This document shows positions 44,872 to 54,013 of a DNA stretch of 64,000 nucleotides, one piece after another. This stretch comes from Gracilimonas sp040904925. Lineage in GTDB: Bacteria > Bacteroidota > Rhodothermia > Balneolales > Balneolaceae. The position numbers were made by a program, and so were the translations under genes. Position 1 is the first letter of the stretch; the number at the start of each line of letters is the position of its first letter. The notes below the pieces were generated by a model. The model was not told where the DNA came from. It saw only the letters and a program-made list of their open reading frames with translations, and did no database searches. The DNA lies in the NCBI GenBank assembly GCA_040904925.1, contig JBBDSP010000012.1, forward strand, positions 1-64,000. Reading direction: 5' to 3'.

Positions 44872-44944
44872 AACTTCCCTGTTTTGTCCAACTTTTATTC
44901 TCTCGCAGATATCGTGCGGGTGAATCGCAAAGTCGCGCAGATTA
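44872..44944. repeat. 72-bp dispersed repeat, copy C
   Basis: Third copy, on the right side of the GxxExxY gene; AACTTCCCTGTTTTGTCCAA and ATCGCAAAGTCGCGCAGATT are exact matches to copy A. The 336-nt spacer 44827-45162 is mostly copies C and D. Confidence 0.85.
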
Positions 44945-45009
44945 TTCTTTTCTGCGAAACACAGCGCCAAACTCTGCGAAACTCCGCGTGAAACAAATCG
45001 CTCAATTCC

Positions 45010-45081
45010 AACTTCTCTGTTCTGTTCAACCTTTTGTCTTTTGCAGAGTCGCGCAGATGAATCGCAAAGTTGCGCAGATTA
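45010..45081. repeat. 72-bp dispersed repeat, copy D
   Basis: Fourth copy, more diverged at its left end (AACTTCTCTGTTCTGTTCAA) but matching in GCGCAGATGAATCGCAAAGT. Confidence 0.8.
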
Positions 45082-45162
45082 GAATGGGGGGTAAAATATT
45101 TTAGGCTCAAAACTTGGCATGTTGCTGATTTTATTTTCATTTTAGGAGACTAATTCAATTTT

Positions 45163-45435
45163 ATGATCAAAAAGAAAATTACCATAAAAAATTCAGCGGG
45201 ACTACATGCCCGCCCATCGGCTCAGCTTGTGAAGCTTGCCAGTAAATTCGAATCTGACTTCTATATTCACAGCTATGGATATAGGGTGAACGGGAAAAGC
45301 ATATTGGGCGTGATGACCCTTGCAGCGGAGCAAGGTGCAGAGCTCGAACTCGAACTTGATGGCGCCGATGAAGAAGAAGCTTTAGAAGCAATTGTTGATG
45401 CTATTGATAAGAAATTCGATTTGGAAGATGAATAA
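45163..45435 (+). CDS. ptsH: Phosphocarrier protein HPr
   Basis: A 90-residue phosphocarrier of the PEP phosphotransferase system. SAGLHARPSAQLVKLA holds the phosphorylated His15; Ser46 in NGKSILGVMTLAAEQG is the regulatory site position used by HPr kinase in some lineages. It lies 12 nt before ptsI on the same strand. An AGGAG at about 45144-45148 precedes the ATG. No sugar-specific EII transporter is visible, so the system may be mainly regulatory. Confidence 0.97.
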   Translation: MIKKKITIKNSAGLHARPSAQLVKLASKFESDFYIHSYGYRVNGKSILGVMTLAAEQGAELELELDGADEEEALEAIVDAIDKKFDLEDE

Positions 45436-45447
45436 TCCCTTCTCCTC

Positions 45448-47157
45448 ATGAGTACTTCTGCCAAACAACAATTTATAATTGAAGGTAAAAGAGCGGCTCC
45501 CGGCATCGCGATCGGGGAGGCGGTGGTCATTAGTTCGGAATCTAAAACCGTTACTCCTACTTCCATTAAGCTAAAAGATATAGCTGATCATAAAAGAAGA
45601 TTTAAAGAGGCAAAGCAAAACTTAATAGCCGGACTTGAGGAAATGTCCGGGGGATTAAGTGATGCAACTACAGCCGGTATCATCGACATCCAGCGCGAGA
45701 TTATTAAAGATCCGGAGATTGAAAAAAGTGTGTTTGATATTATTGAGAACAAACTTCTAAGCGTTGATTTTGCGATTTACCAGACCTATTGTTCATTTAT
45801 CGAAAAGCTGAAAGAAAGCGGTTCAGAATTATTTCGGCAGCGTATTATTGATCTTGAAGATATCAGAGATCGGTTTATAGCAGAAGTTTGTGATCAAAAG
45901 AATGTAAGATCTATTAAGAAAGGCTCTGTCATAATTGTGAGGGAAATAAGTCCTACCGATCTGGTGTCTTATTTTGAGAATGGAGCGGCGGGATTGGTTA
46001 TGGAGAAAGGAGGAACTACTTCACATGCAGCCATAATTTCAAAATCGCTTGGAATTCCATGTATCGTGAATGCAAAGCGTGCAACAAAAGAAGCCGTTAA
46101 AGGTGAATCGGTTATAGTAAATGCTCATGAGGGGATATTACTTTTACGTCCTACTAAGGAAATACTCAAGGATTATAAGAAAAGGCTAAAAGCACAAAAA
46201 GAAGCGGCAAAGACCAAGTGTGCTGAAAATTTCGAAACAAAAGATGGAGTACCCTTCAAGTTGATGGCGAACATCGAATTTGAAGCAGAATTAGATAAAG
46301 TTCGTGAAAAGGGGGCACAAGGTATTGGTTTACTCAGAACGGAGGGGTTACTGTTTGGTAAGCGTTTACGTAAGGGGGCCGAGGAGCAGGAAGCTTTCTA
46401 TGAACACATTGTTTCAGGTACAGAAGGACCGGTAACGATTCGGTTGTTTGATATTGGCGGAGATAAAAATGCCAGAAGACCACATAAAGAGGCAAATCCA
46501 TTTTTGGGTTGGCGCGGTATTCGTCTGCTTTTGGATGAGACGAAGTTATTGCGAAGTCAGCTTCAGGCTATTTTAAAAGTTGCAGGTAAACATCCCGGGA
46601 AAGTAAAGATCCTGGTACCTATGGTTTCTGTGATAGATGAAGTTCGGCAGATCAGGAATGAAATTGAAAAAGTACAAGGAGCGCTGCTTTCATCAGGTGT
46701 GAATATTGATGAAGATATTCCTTTGGGGTTAATGGTGGAAGTCCCAAGTGTGGCAATTTCAGCTTTTCAATTTGCTCGTGAAGTAGATTTTCTGAGTATT
46801 GGTTCTAACGATCTCACTCAATACACGCTGGCAGTGGATAGGGGTAATGAGCGTATTCATGCGTTGTTTCAGCATTATCATCCTTCGGTGCTGAAGTTGG
46901 TAAAAATGACAGTAGAGGGAGCCCGAAAAGCAGATATCGAGGTTAGTGTTTGTGGAGAATTAGCGGGAGATGAGGTCGGTGCAGCCTGCTTATTTGGATT
47001 AGGGATCAGAGAACTGAGTATGGTTCCTTCATCTGTCTCAAAGATAAATGAACTGCTGAGTTCCCATTCCTCTGAAGATTTTAGCCTGTTGGCAAATAAA
47101 GCTATAGAACTTTCATCCTCCGAAGAGCTTGAACAGCTCTACGAAGAATGGAAGTAA
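45448..47157 (+). CDS. ptsI: PTS enzyme I (phosphoenolpyruvate-protein phosphotransferase)
   Basis: A 569-residue enzyme that transfers phosphate from PEP to HPr. The phosphohistidine swivelling domain has MEKGGTTSHAAIISKSLGIP with His193; the PEP-binding barrel shows LLRTEGLLF, FDIGGDKNARR, FLSIGSNDLTQYTLAVDRGN and the catalytic Cys in VCGELAGD. Length and domain order are standard. Operon with ptsH. Possible downstream partners in this window are the EIIA-like domains on the 23853 antiporter and the 28760 permease (inference). Confidence 0.97.
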   Translation: MSTSAKQQFIIEGKRAAPGIAIGEAVVISSESKTVTPTSIKLKDIADHKRRFKEAKQNLIAGLEEMSGGLSDATTAGIIDIQREIIKDPEIEKSVFDIIENKLLSVDFAIYQTYCSFIEKLKESGSELFRQRIIDLEDIRDRFIAEVCDQKNVRSIKKGSVIIVREISPTDLVSYFENGAAGLVMEKGGTTSHAAIISKSLGIPCIVNAKRATKEAVKGESVIVNAHEGILLLRPTKEILKDYKKRLKAQKEAAKTKCAENFETKDGVPFKLMANIEFEAELDKVREKGAQGIGLLRTEGLLFGKRLRKGAEEQEAFYEHIVSGTEGPVTIRLFDIGGDKNARRPHKEANPFLGWRGIRLLLDETKLLRSQLQAILKVAGKHPGKVKILVPMVSVIDEVRQIRNEIEKVQGALLSSGVNIDEDIPLGLMVEVPSVAISAFQFAREVDFLSIGSNDLTQYTLAVDRGNERIHALFQHYHPSVLKLVKMTVEGARKADIEVSVCGELAGDEVGAACLFGLGIRELSMVPSSVSKINELLSSHSSEDFSLLANKAIELSSSEELEQLYEEWK

Positions 47158-47174
47158 GAAAAAGTTAACTCAAC

Positions 47175-47708
47175 TTAATTCTGAGCAATGCCAATCACAC
47201 CGCAGGCAACTCTGCTTCCTGCTGCTCCTGTAGGCTGTGATTCAAGGTCATCTTCACCAGCGTGAATTATGATACCGCGACCTAAAATTTGTTCGAGTGT
47301 AACAGTGGCATCAGTATAATCGACGTTGGCTGAACCTTCTTCATTGGCTTCAATATTTCCTAAGTCACCCATGTGGCGTTCCATATCAGAGGGAGCTCCA
47401 TGGTCATTTCCGGCGGGATTGAAATGTCCGCCTGCGCTCGTTCCATCATCAGCACGACAGTCGCCGAATTGATGAATATGAAATCCGTGATTTCCGGATT
47501 CAAGTCCTTCAAAATCTCCCTGAACAGCTACACCTTCTTCAGATGCCGTAAAGGTAACAGATCCGGAAACACCGCTGTCACCAACCGGCATAACGGTAGC
47601 AACCAATTCAGAATGTTCAAAACTTGTCTCGACAACTTCTTGTTCAACAGTTTGTGTGCATCCTGCAACAATTATGAATAGCGCAGTTAAAATAGTAGTC
47701 AGTTTCAT
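47175..47708 (-). CDS. sodC: Copper/zinc superoxide dismutase lipoprotein
   Basis: A 177-residue envelope enzyme that dismutates superoxide. The N-terminus is a lipoprotein signal with acceptor Cys17 (IVAGC). Metal ligands are clear: HGFHIHQFGDC, SAGGHFNPAGNDHGAP and IIIHAGEDD; the disulfide partner Cys is in GSRVACGVIGI. Transcribed convergently with ptsI, with 17 nt between stops and no clear terminator. Confidence 0.96.
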   Translation of the reverse strand: MKLTTILTALFIIVAGCTQTVEQEVVETSFEHSELVATVMPVGDSGVSGSVTFTASEEGVAVQGDFEGLESGNHGFHIHQFGDCRADDGTSAGGHFNPAGNDHGAPSDMERHMGDLGNIEANEEGSANVDYTDATVTLEQILGRGIIIHAGEDDLESQPTGAAGSRVACGVIGIAQN

Positions 47709-47763
47709 AAGAATAACTTGGTTTTATATTAGGTTCGGTAATTCAACACTAAACGATTGTGCT

Positions 47764-49032
47764 TCATTCATTTAAAATAGAATTACGCAGATCTTGAAAT
47801 CTGTCTAAACGAGATGCAATATTTTCATAGATCTTTGGCTTTTTCTTCTCCAATCGTTTGGCAGATGATGGCAAAAAGAAGTTTTTCGCCCTGATAAATA
47901 ATGGAGCCGTGAGAATACTCAAACCGGCATAGATCCAGATGTAAAGGCTGCCAACTCCCGAAATCGCCAGGATCAAGCTTACTATGATATAGAATAACGG
48001 CAGTAAAAATACACCGGCTAAGAATTTAATGGAGGCATCAAAAGCACGATCTTTGATCACATTCCTGATCAAATAACGTACAGGTTGATAAGGGATAATA
48101 TTATTCAGAAAAGAGAAAGCATAAAGAGGAGAAAGTAAAAAGTCTTTTGCAGTTACTCCTTTTCCATAAGCCACTTCATTTAGTTTAACTTTATTTCTAT
48201 CGGCCAGTTTATCAAGTTCCTTCGCTTCTTTAATGAGTTCTTCAGTAATGTGAGGAACTGTTTTTTTGATACGTCCATTGGCAGTATCCGGGTCAATTAC
48301 TTTGAGATCATCAGGTTCCAGGTCATCCCACAAGATCTTTTGAAGGGGGTATTCTTCTAGGTCCTCAACATGGAAAACAAGTTGTTTCATAGCATCTGAA
48401 ACATCCTCTTTCATGCTATCAACGCCCGATTTTTCATCATTCTCGTACAGTGCTCTGTACTTACTTACCGGGATGGGCTTTCCGTAATTTACCTGAACGG
48501 TATTTCCTCCAGTCTGATGCTCACTGTAATTAACCCCAACCGGAACAATTTGAAGATCGAGCGACCAGTCATATTCTTCTTCGGCACCGAAGGCAATTCG
48601 GGTAAAACCTTTGCTAAGCGATCGGATCCTTCTTTTTAGATTGTGATTGGCTTCAGCAAAAACAAGGACAGTGTCATTGTTTCGGAGGTATTTGATACAC
48701 TTCTCAAAGATCTCGTTGTTCTTTTGAACTGAACTGAGTCCATCCCGAACACGATACACCGGCATCATGTTGATTGACCACAAGTATTTACCAACAATAT
48801 CCGGTTTAAATGCCTGTGCCCTTGTTAGAAAATAAATAGTGGGCTTTGTCGTGGTTGCCACGTGCAGGGCATCCATAAAAGAATTTTGATGATTTGGAAC
48901 ATATAGAATGGGTTTATCCTTTGGTAGATTTTCTCTGCCTTTTACTACTCGCTTGGAGTAGAAGAATTTTAAGCCATTGCCTACTACTGTATGTCGCCAG
49001 AATTGATACCAGAGATAATTTTTTTCACGCAT
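47764..49032 (-). CDS. PlsC-like glycerolipid acyltransferase
   Basis: A protein of 422 residues when begun at ATG 49032, which overlaps the upstream symporter stop by 8 bases; the 49065 start would extend the overlap. The acyltransferase domain (about 20-225) has the NHQNSFMDAL catalytic box (NHX4D) and FAEANHNLKRRIRSLSKGFT (the glycerol-phosphate binding region). Two hydrophobic stretches near the C-terminus (about 340-385) suggest membrane anchoring. Longer than housekeeping PlsC (about 250 residues); it may acylate lysophosphatidate or another lipid. Confidence 0.88.
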   Translation of the reverse strand: MREKNYLWYQFWRHTVVGNGLKFFYSKRVVKGRENLPKDKPILYVPNHQNSFMDALHVATTTKPTIYFLTRAQAFKPDIVGKYLWSINMMPVYRVRDGLSSVQKNNEIFEKCIKYLRNNDTVLVFAEANHNLKRRIRSLSKGFTRIAFGAEEEYDWSLDLQIVPVGVNYSEHQTGGNTVQVNYGKPIPVSKYRALYENDEKSGVDSMKEDVSDAMKQLVFHVEDLEEYPLQKILWDDLEPDDLKVIDPDTANGRIKKTVPHITEELIKEAKELDKLADRNKVKLNEVAYGKGVTAKDFLLSPLYAFSFLNNIIPYQPVRYLIRNVIKDRAFDASIKFLAGVFLLPLFYIIVSLILAISGVGSLYIWIYAGLSILTAPLFIRAKNFFLPSSAKRLEKKKPKIYENIASRLDRFQDLRNSILNE

Positions 49033-49951
49033 TAGAGAAGACGCGTTGTAAAGTTGATTTTCCAATTGACCAGTACCATCCGATACTGAGCCCGGCTACG
49101 ATGTGCCAAATGCCCCACCATGCTGCTACTAAAGCCATGCCACCGAGGCCGTCAAAGAAATTAAAAATAAGCAATAATCCCAAGCCCGAATTTTGAATTC
49201 CGGTTTCTATTGAAATTGATTTTCGGTCTTTTCGGGAAAGTTTAAATAGATATCCTAATCCATATCCACTCATGAGGGCAATAGCATTGTGAAAGAAAAC
49301 AAGCACGATGACCAAATCTACATAGCTGATAAAGTTCTCGAAGTTCATGCTGAAGGCGACGATCACAAATCCAGCAAAAAAGATGATCCCGAAGTTTTTG
49401 ATATAAGGAGAGATCATTTGTGAAAGCTTGTCTTTGAAATGGCGAAGCGTCATTCCCAGGATCAAAGGAATTCCCAAAATGAGAATAATGATCCTGAACA
49501 CCTCAAACAGATCGAGGTGAATTTCAGTAAGAATGGCATTGGTTGGACCATACAGACTTGACCAAAAAGCAAAGTTGAACGGCGTCATGAAAATAGAAAG
49601 AAAAGTAGCGAAAGCTGTCATGCTAACGGAGAGGGCAGCATTTCCGCGGGCTAGAAGGGAGAAAAAGTTTGAGATATTTCCGCCGGGACAAGCCGCTACC
49701 ATCATCATTCCTAATGCAAAACTGGGATGTGGTTCCATAATGATAACTAACAAAAAAGTAAGGGCCGGAAGCAGGAAAAATTGTGAAGCCAAACCGATAA
49801 GGGTTCCTTTTGGGTTTTTGGCCACTTTCCTGAAATCATCGATCGTAAGCTCAAGCGCTACGCCAAACATGATAATGGCCAGCGACACATTCATGATGTG
49901 CAGTCCGCCACTGTCCAGATTTAATTGAAGTGCGTCTATGGATTCGCCCAT
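49025..49951 (-). CDS. Bile acid:sodium symporter (BASS) family transporter
   Basis: A 308-residue polytopic protein with nine or ten membrane segments. LTIDDFRKVAKNPKGTLIGL (about 35-54) and MMMVAACPGGNISNFFSLLA (about 82-101) are family hallmarks, the second containing a sodium-site region, and TGIQNSGLGLLL is the second repeat counterpart. Bacterial members carry organic anions such as pantoate or other carboxylates with Na+; bile acids are only the name. Overlaps the downstream acyltransferase gene, indicating cotranscription. Confidence 0.92.
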   Translation of the reverse strand: MGESIDALQLNLDSGGLHIMNVSLAIIMFGVALELTIDDFRKVAKNPKGTLIGLASQFFLLPALTFLLVIIMEPHPSFALGMMMVAACPGGNISNFFSLLARGNAALSVSMTAFATFLSIFMTPFNFAFWSSLYGPTNAILTEIHLDLFEVFRIIILILGIPLILGMTLRHFKDKLSQMISPYIKNFGIIFFAGFVIVAFSMNFENFISYVDLVIVLVFFHNAIALMSGYGLGYLFKLSRKDRKSISIETGIQNSGLGLLLIFNFFDGLGGMALVAAWWGIWHIVAGLSIGWYWSIGKSTLQRVFSNA

Positions 49952-50041
49952 AAGTGTCCTGATCCTTTTTCATTCCGCCAACATTAACTGTCTAAGAATA
50001 CGAAAACTTTTAGATACTCGGATACGGTGTTTTAGTGCTAG

Positions 50042-50076
50042 GGTGTTACAGTGATTGACCTCAACACTGTAACACC
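50042..50076. repeat. Perfect 12-bp inverted repeat in divergent spacer
   Basis: GGTGTTACAGTG / CACTGTAACACC (50042-50053, 50065-50076) with an outer, imperfect pair (TTAGTGCTA near 50032-50040 and TAGCACTTTAA near 50087-50097). It lies between the divergent symporter and VOC genes and could be an operator or a nested dispersed repeat. Confidence 0.65.
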
Positions 50077-50172
50077 GAAACACGTTAGCACTTTAACACC
50101 ATATTCCCATGTGGTTTATAAAAAAAGTATCCTTTATTTTGGATCAGAATTTAAACCGAATTAAAAACCGCT

Positions 50173-50595
50173 ATGAGCAAAATTCAGCCTTTTCACCTTG
50201 CGTTTCCAGTTAAAAATCTTGAAGAATCCTATGCATTTTACCATGACCTGCTGGGTTGTAAAACCGGACGAACTTCCGATCATTGGATCGATTTTAATAT
50301 GTGGGGTCATCAGGTAGTGGCTCATCTGAGTCCGGAGGAAGCAAAAGAATCAGCTATGAATGCCGTGGACGGAAAAGGTGTACCGGTTCGCCATTTTGGG
50401 GTGATCCTTGAAATGGATGAATGGAAAAAACTGGCCGATAAACTTAAAGACGCAGGTATTGAATTTGTGATAGAACCTTACATTCGTTTTAAAGGAGAGC
50501 CCGGCGAGCAGGCAACGATGTTCTTTCTGGATCCATCAGGAAATGCACTGGAATTCAAAGCGTTTGCAGATGAAAGTCAGATTTTTGCGAAGTAG
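50173..50595 (+). CDS. VOC-family (glyoxalase/dioxygenase superfamily) protein
   Basis: A 140-residue protein of two beta-alpha-beta-beta-beta units. FHLAFPVKNLEESYAFYHDL (7-26) gives the first metal-side His and the C-terminal TMFFLDPSGNALEFKAF the usual Glu ligand, with VRHFGVILEMDEW in between. The substrate of this subgroup is not known; it resembles proteins annotated as 'glyoxalase' without proof of methylglyoxal activity. Monocistronic by its surroundings. Confidence 0.9.
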   Translation: MSKIQPFHLAFPVKNLEESYAFYHDLLGCKTGRTSDHWIDFNMWGHQVVAHLSPEEAKESAMNAVDGKGVPVRHFGVILEMDEWKKLADKLKDAGIEFVIEPYIRFKGEPGEQATMFFLDPSGNALEFKAFADESQIFAK

Positions 50596-50726
50596 GATCG
50601 CAGATTAAACAGATTCTTGGATTACGCTGATAGTGCTGGTTCCAACGCGGAGCGTAGGAATCAGTGTTGTGGAGGGTTATGTGGGTGTCCGGAACTAATA
50701 GAATAGGATAAAAATGTTAGTAACGA

Positions 50727-50754
50727 CTCGCTCCCACGCTCTGCGTTGGAGCGA
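50727..50754. repeat. Palindromic element shared with 33554-33581
   Basis: CTCGCTCCCACGCTCTGCGT followed by TGGAGCGA, repeating the block beside hisS. It abuts the stop of the lipoprotein gene at 50758 and may act in 3'-end formation. Confidence 0.65.
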
Positions 50755-50757
50755 ATG

Positions 50758-51288
50758 CTAAGGCCGACCGGTATCAGTCACTTCAACCCACCGCAGATCA
50801 TTTTCAACAAATGTTATAAAAGTGAGCAGGTTCTGAGATTGCCAGAAATCTCGGATGTCATTGATGGGATCCTGATAAGAAAAAGATCGAGTGGTGTCGC
50901 CATCAAATACTTCAAAATTATAGACTCTTTTAGGGAGATTGCCTGAATCAGGGACCCAGCCTTCTATCTCATTTTGAGGCGGAAGCTCCATGATCCGTAA
51001 AAAATTTACGAATTCATTAAAGTCGTTCCATGAACTGTCTTGGGCAGAAATGAGCACTTTATTAACCACCTTTTCTCCGGACTCACCTAAGGCATAGGTC
51101 ATGAGTTCACCTGCCCAGACCGTATCCGTTTTTATAAACTCAAAATACACCGTCTGGTTGATATTCAGGGAAATGCGTTCATCGGGAGCATCATCAACTT
51201 TCTGCTTGTTGATCATAGGGTCAGATGAAGAACAAGCCGCCATCAGTACCAAAAAGATCCACCCAGTAAGTAAAATTCTATAACTCAT
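50758..51288 (-). CDS. Hypothetical lipoprotein
   Basis: A 176-residue protein started at ATG 51288 (a TTG at 51294 is possible). It begins with a lipoprotein signal, ILLTGWIFLVLMAACSSSDP, with the acceptor Cys at residue 19. The mature part is rich in acidic and aromatic residues with beta-strand pattern (TVYFEFIKTDTVW, RVYNFEVFDGDTTRSFSY); I recognise no family. It follows the ABC-F gene by 12 nt on the same strand and could be translated from the same message. Confidence 0.8.
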   Translation of the reverse strand: MSYRILLTGWIFLVLMAACSSSDPMINKQKVDDAPDERISLNINQTVYFEFIKTDTVWAGELMTYALGESGEKVVNKVLISAQDSSWNDFNEFVNFLRIMELPPQNEIEGWVPDSGNLPKRVYNFEVFDGDTTRSFSYQDPINDIRDFWQSQNLLTFITFVENDLRWVEVTDTGRP

Positions 51289-51300
51289 ATTCAATTAAAA

Positions 51301-53262
51301 CTACCCTCCAAACTCCTGTTCGACCACTTCCATGCGGTTTTGATACTCCTCCCATTTGGAATAACGATCTGTAAGGTCGGCTTTGAGCTGGTCATATTCT
51401 AATGAGAATTTTTTCACCTTTTCGGCATCATCATAAAAATCAGGCTCAGCCATGGTCTCTTCGATCTCATCTTTCCGGCCCTCCATTTTCTCGATCTCTT
51501 TTTCAAGCTCTTCAATATTTTTCCGGATCGGTTTGGTCCGGCGGCTCAGCTCATTTCGCCTTTTCGCTTCAATTCTGCGCTGTTCTTTTCGTGAAAGCTG
51601 GTTGTCCTGTTCACTTTGTTTCTGGGGTGAAGGCTCGGCAGATTTCGCAGCCTCTTCTTCTTTTTTACGCTCCAGATAATAGGATACATTCCCAAGAAAA
51701 GTCTTGATATATCCGGGCTGTACTTCCAAAACTTTATTTACGATGGGATCTAAAAAAGCCCGGTCGTGCGATACAATGATGCACGTTCCTTCATACTGCT
51801 GAATGGCTTGCTGCAGAATATTCTTACTACTCATATCAAGGTGATTAGTTGGCTCATCAAAGATCAGCAAGTTGGCAGGAGAGAGCAGCATTTTAGCCAA
51901 AGCCAGCCGACTTTTTTCTCCACCGGAAAGTACTTTCACTTTCTTAAACACATCATCGCCCTGAAAAAGAAAGCAGCCAAGAATAGTTCTCAGGCGATTT
52001 TCCTTTTGATGGGAACCGGCTTCCATTAACGATTCTAAAGCATTTTTTTTGGGATCGAGTTCGTCCGCTTGATGCTGGGCAAAATAGTTTACAGTAACAT
52101 TATGACCTTCAATTCGGTCCCCGTTTTGGAAAGGTTCATTACCGGCTAAAATTCGTATCAGCGTTGATTTTCCGGCGCCATTGGGTCCTACGATCGCAAC
52201 CTTATCTCCGCGTTCAATTTCGTAATCGATGCCGTCAAATACAGGATGATCATCATAACTTTTGTGGAGATCTTCGAGCTTCATCACTACCTGACCACTT
52301 CTCGGAGGTTCCGGAAATTGGAAAGAAACGTTATTCTGTTCCTCCTCGATCTCGATCTGGTCCATTTTTTCAAGCTGCTTGATCCGGCTTTGTACCTGCC
52401 GTGCTTTGGTAGCCTTGTATCGAAAGCGATCAATAAATTCTTGTGTTTCCTTGATCTGCTTTTCCTGATTTTTTTTGGCGTTCAGTAAAAGCTCCCGTTC
52501 TTCCTCCCACTTCTTTTCGTAAAAGGAATAATTGCCGGCATAATCAGAAACATCCCCATTACGTAATGCCAGCGTTCTGGTGGTGATGGTATCCAGAAAT
52601 GCCCGGTCGTGAGAGACCACAACTACAGCGCCTTCATAGCTGTTCAGGAAATTTTCCATCCATTGGAGGGATTCGATATCAAGGTGGTTGGTCGGCTCAT
52701 CCAAAAGCAGATAGGTTGGTCGCCTTAGCAGTAATTTGGCTAAAGCAATTCGCATCAGCCAGCCACCACTGAATTCCGAAGTATTGCGATGAAAATCTTC
52801 TTCAGTAAAACCTAGCCCCATGAGTATTTTCTCGACCTGCGAACGTAATTCATACAAACCTGAAGATTCCAGTTCTGTTTGTAAAACACCGTAGCGCTCC
52901 ATCAGCTTTTCATATTCGCTGCTGTGAGGATCAACCTGCGAAAGTTTTTCCTGAATGCCTTTCACTTTCATTTCCAGCTCAAATAATTCGGCAAAAGCTG
53001 TTTCAACTTCTTCCAAAACGGTAAGGGTGAAATCAGGGTCAACACCATCCTGAGGGAGGTAGCCCAGTGTCTCTTCATTAGCGAGCGCGATGGATCCATC
53101 ATCCATTTCCTGAATGCCCATGATGATCTTAAGGAGTGTAGATTTTCCGGCTCCGTTCGGGCCGACCAATCCAATGCGTTCACCTGGATTGATAAAGGTG
53201 CTGACGCCGTCCAATAATTCACGGTCGCCCAAATGTAAGGTGATGTTTTCGAGTGCTAACAA
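51301..53262 (-). CDS. ABC-F family ribosome-associated ATPase
   Basis: A 653-residue soluble protein with two ABC domains and no membrane part. Domain 1 has Walker A GPNGAGKS (34-41), signature EFSGGWLMRIALAKLLL and LLLDEPTNHLD. Domain 2 repeats these (GPNGAGKSTLIRIL, LSGGEKSRLALAKMLL, LIFDEPTNHLD). Between them is the ABC-F linker of about 80 charged residues, and the C-terminus (about 545-653) is a basic then acidic coiled coil. This layout fits the Uup/YdiF branch, acting on translating ribosomes rather than in transport; antibiotic resistance is not implied. Confidence 0.95.
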   Translation of the reverse strand: MLALENITLHLGDRELLDGVSTFINPGERIGLVGPNGAGKSTLLKIIMGIQEMDDGSIALANEETLGYLPQDGVDPDFTLTVLEEVETAFAELFELEMKVKGIQEKLSQVDPHSSEYEKLMERYGVLQTELESSGLYELRSQVEKILMGLGFTEEDFHRNTSEFSGGWLMRIALAKLLLRRPTYLLLDEPTNHLDIESLQWMENFLNSYEGAVVVVSHDRAFLDTITTRTLALRNGDVSDYAGNYSFYEKKWEEERELLLNAKKNQEKQIKETQEFIDRFRYKATKARQVQSRIKQLEKMDQIEIEEEQNNVSFQFPEPPRSGQVVMKLEDLHKSYDDHPVFDGIDYEIERGDKVAIVGPNGAGKSTLIRILAGNEPFQNGDRIEGHNVTVNYFAQHQADELDPKKNALESLMEAGSHQKENRLRTILGCFLFQGDDVFKKVKVLSGGEKSRLALAKMLLSPANLLIFDEPTNHLDMSSKNILQQAIQQYEGTCIIVSHDRAFLDPIVNKVLEVQPGYIKTFLGNVSYYLERKKEEEAAKSAEPSPQKQSEQDNQLSRKEQRRIEAKRRNELSRRTKPIRKNIEELEKEIEKMEGRKDEIEETMAEPDFYDDAEKVKKFSLEYDQLKADLTDRYSKWEEYQNRMEVVEQEFGG

Positions 53263-53435
53263 AGTTGATGAATGTCTGAAATTGATAAAAAGTGAAGAGC
53301 TGAAAATATGGATTTATTGGGTGCAGTATGAAATAAATCATAAGATTTGCCACGAAAACAAAAAAGGACCAAATGGAGTACATGTCTCGAATAGAATGGA
53401 GCTTGAATTAGGACTTCTAATCAATGGCTATAATT

Positions 53436-53542
53436 AGATCCCCGTCTTCATGGGGATTGACGAAGTAGCGGGGCGTTTTTGGCCTGTTATCTACTGCAAT
53501 CTTCCGAACCACCAAGGGTCATTCCCGCGGAGGCGGGAATCT
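53436..53542. repeat. Two REP-like elements in inverted orientation
   Basis: AGATCCCCGTCTTCATGGGG (53436 on) and GTCATTCCCGCGGAGGCGGG (53518 on, through 53542) are opposite-sense members of the family also found at 33372-33396. The surrounding 421-nt spacer 53263-53683 shows a 'GCCACGAAAAC' fragment near 53349 and no gene. Confidence 0.7.
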
Positions 53543-53683
53543 GAATATTCACTCCGAATTCAATCCCTTAACAAACAGCTAAAGCTCTTCATTAAAAAAT
53601 TCGTGTTTTAGATATTTCGAGGCAAAAAATGAATTCACCCCAAAAACCCTTAGTTTTGGGTGAAATCTAAAAGACAGAAATTC

Positions 53684-54013
53684 ATGCAGAAAAAAGAGAT
53701 CAAGATCACCGTAGAATTAGACGATAAAAATGTAGCTACGAATATTGCATTTAAAGCCGATGATATGCCGAATGTTAATGCAGTGGACTGTCGTGCCATG
53801 CTCCTCTCGTTCTGGGATTCCCACAACAAAGACACCCTGAAATTGGATCTGTGGACAAGAGATATGACGGTCGATGAAATGAAGATCTTTTTCCACCAAA
53901 CTTTAGTTACGATGGCAAGTACTTTGGAAAATTCAACCAATGATGAACGCATTGCCGGAGATATGCGCGACTTTTGCGATTACTTTGCGGAGCGGATGGA
54001 AATTAAAGAGTAA
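53684..54013 (+). CDS. gldC: Gliding-motility-type protein GldC
   Basis: A 109-residue protein begun at ATG 53684, matching GldC length; the longer frame from 53660 adds eight residues. Blocks TVELDDKNVATNIAFKADDM, AMLLSFWDSHNKDTLKLDLW and MTVDEMKIFFHQTLVTMAST, ending RDFCDYFAERM, agree with GldC of Flavobacterium. GldC has an ancillary role in gliding there, but it is widely kept in non-gliding bacteria, so motility is not implied. No other gld gene is present. It ends directly against the convergent MEMO-family gene. Confidence 0.93.
   Translation: MQKKEIKITVELDDKNVATNIAFKADDMPNVNAVDCRAMLLSFWDSHNKDTLKLDLWTRDMTVDEMKIFFHQTLVTMASTLENSTNDERIAGDMRDFCDYFAERMEIKE

Noticed and set aside
44119..45081. 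Possible CRISPR array
   Set aside because: Only four 72-bp imperfect units with unequal spacing and related linkers, a gene in the middle, and no cas genes.
44895..45140. An 81-codon minus-strand frame right of the GxxExxY gene
   Set aside because: Entirely within repeat copies C and D; the peptide merely translates the repeat.
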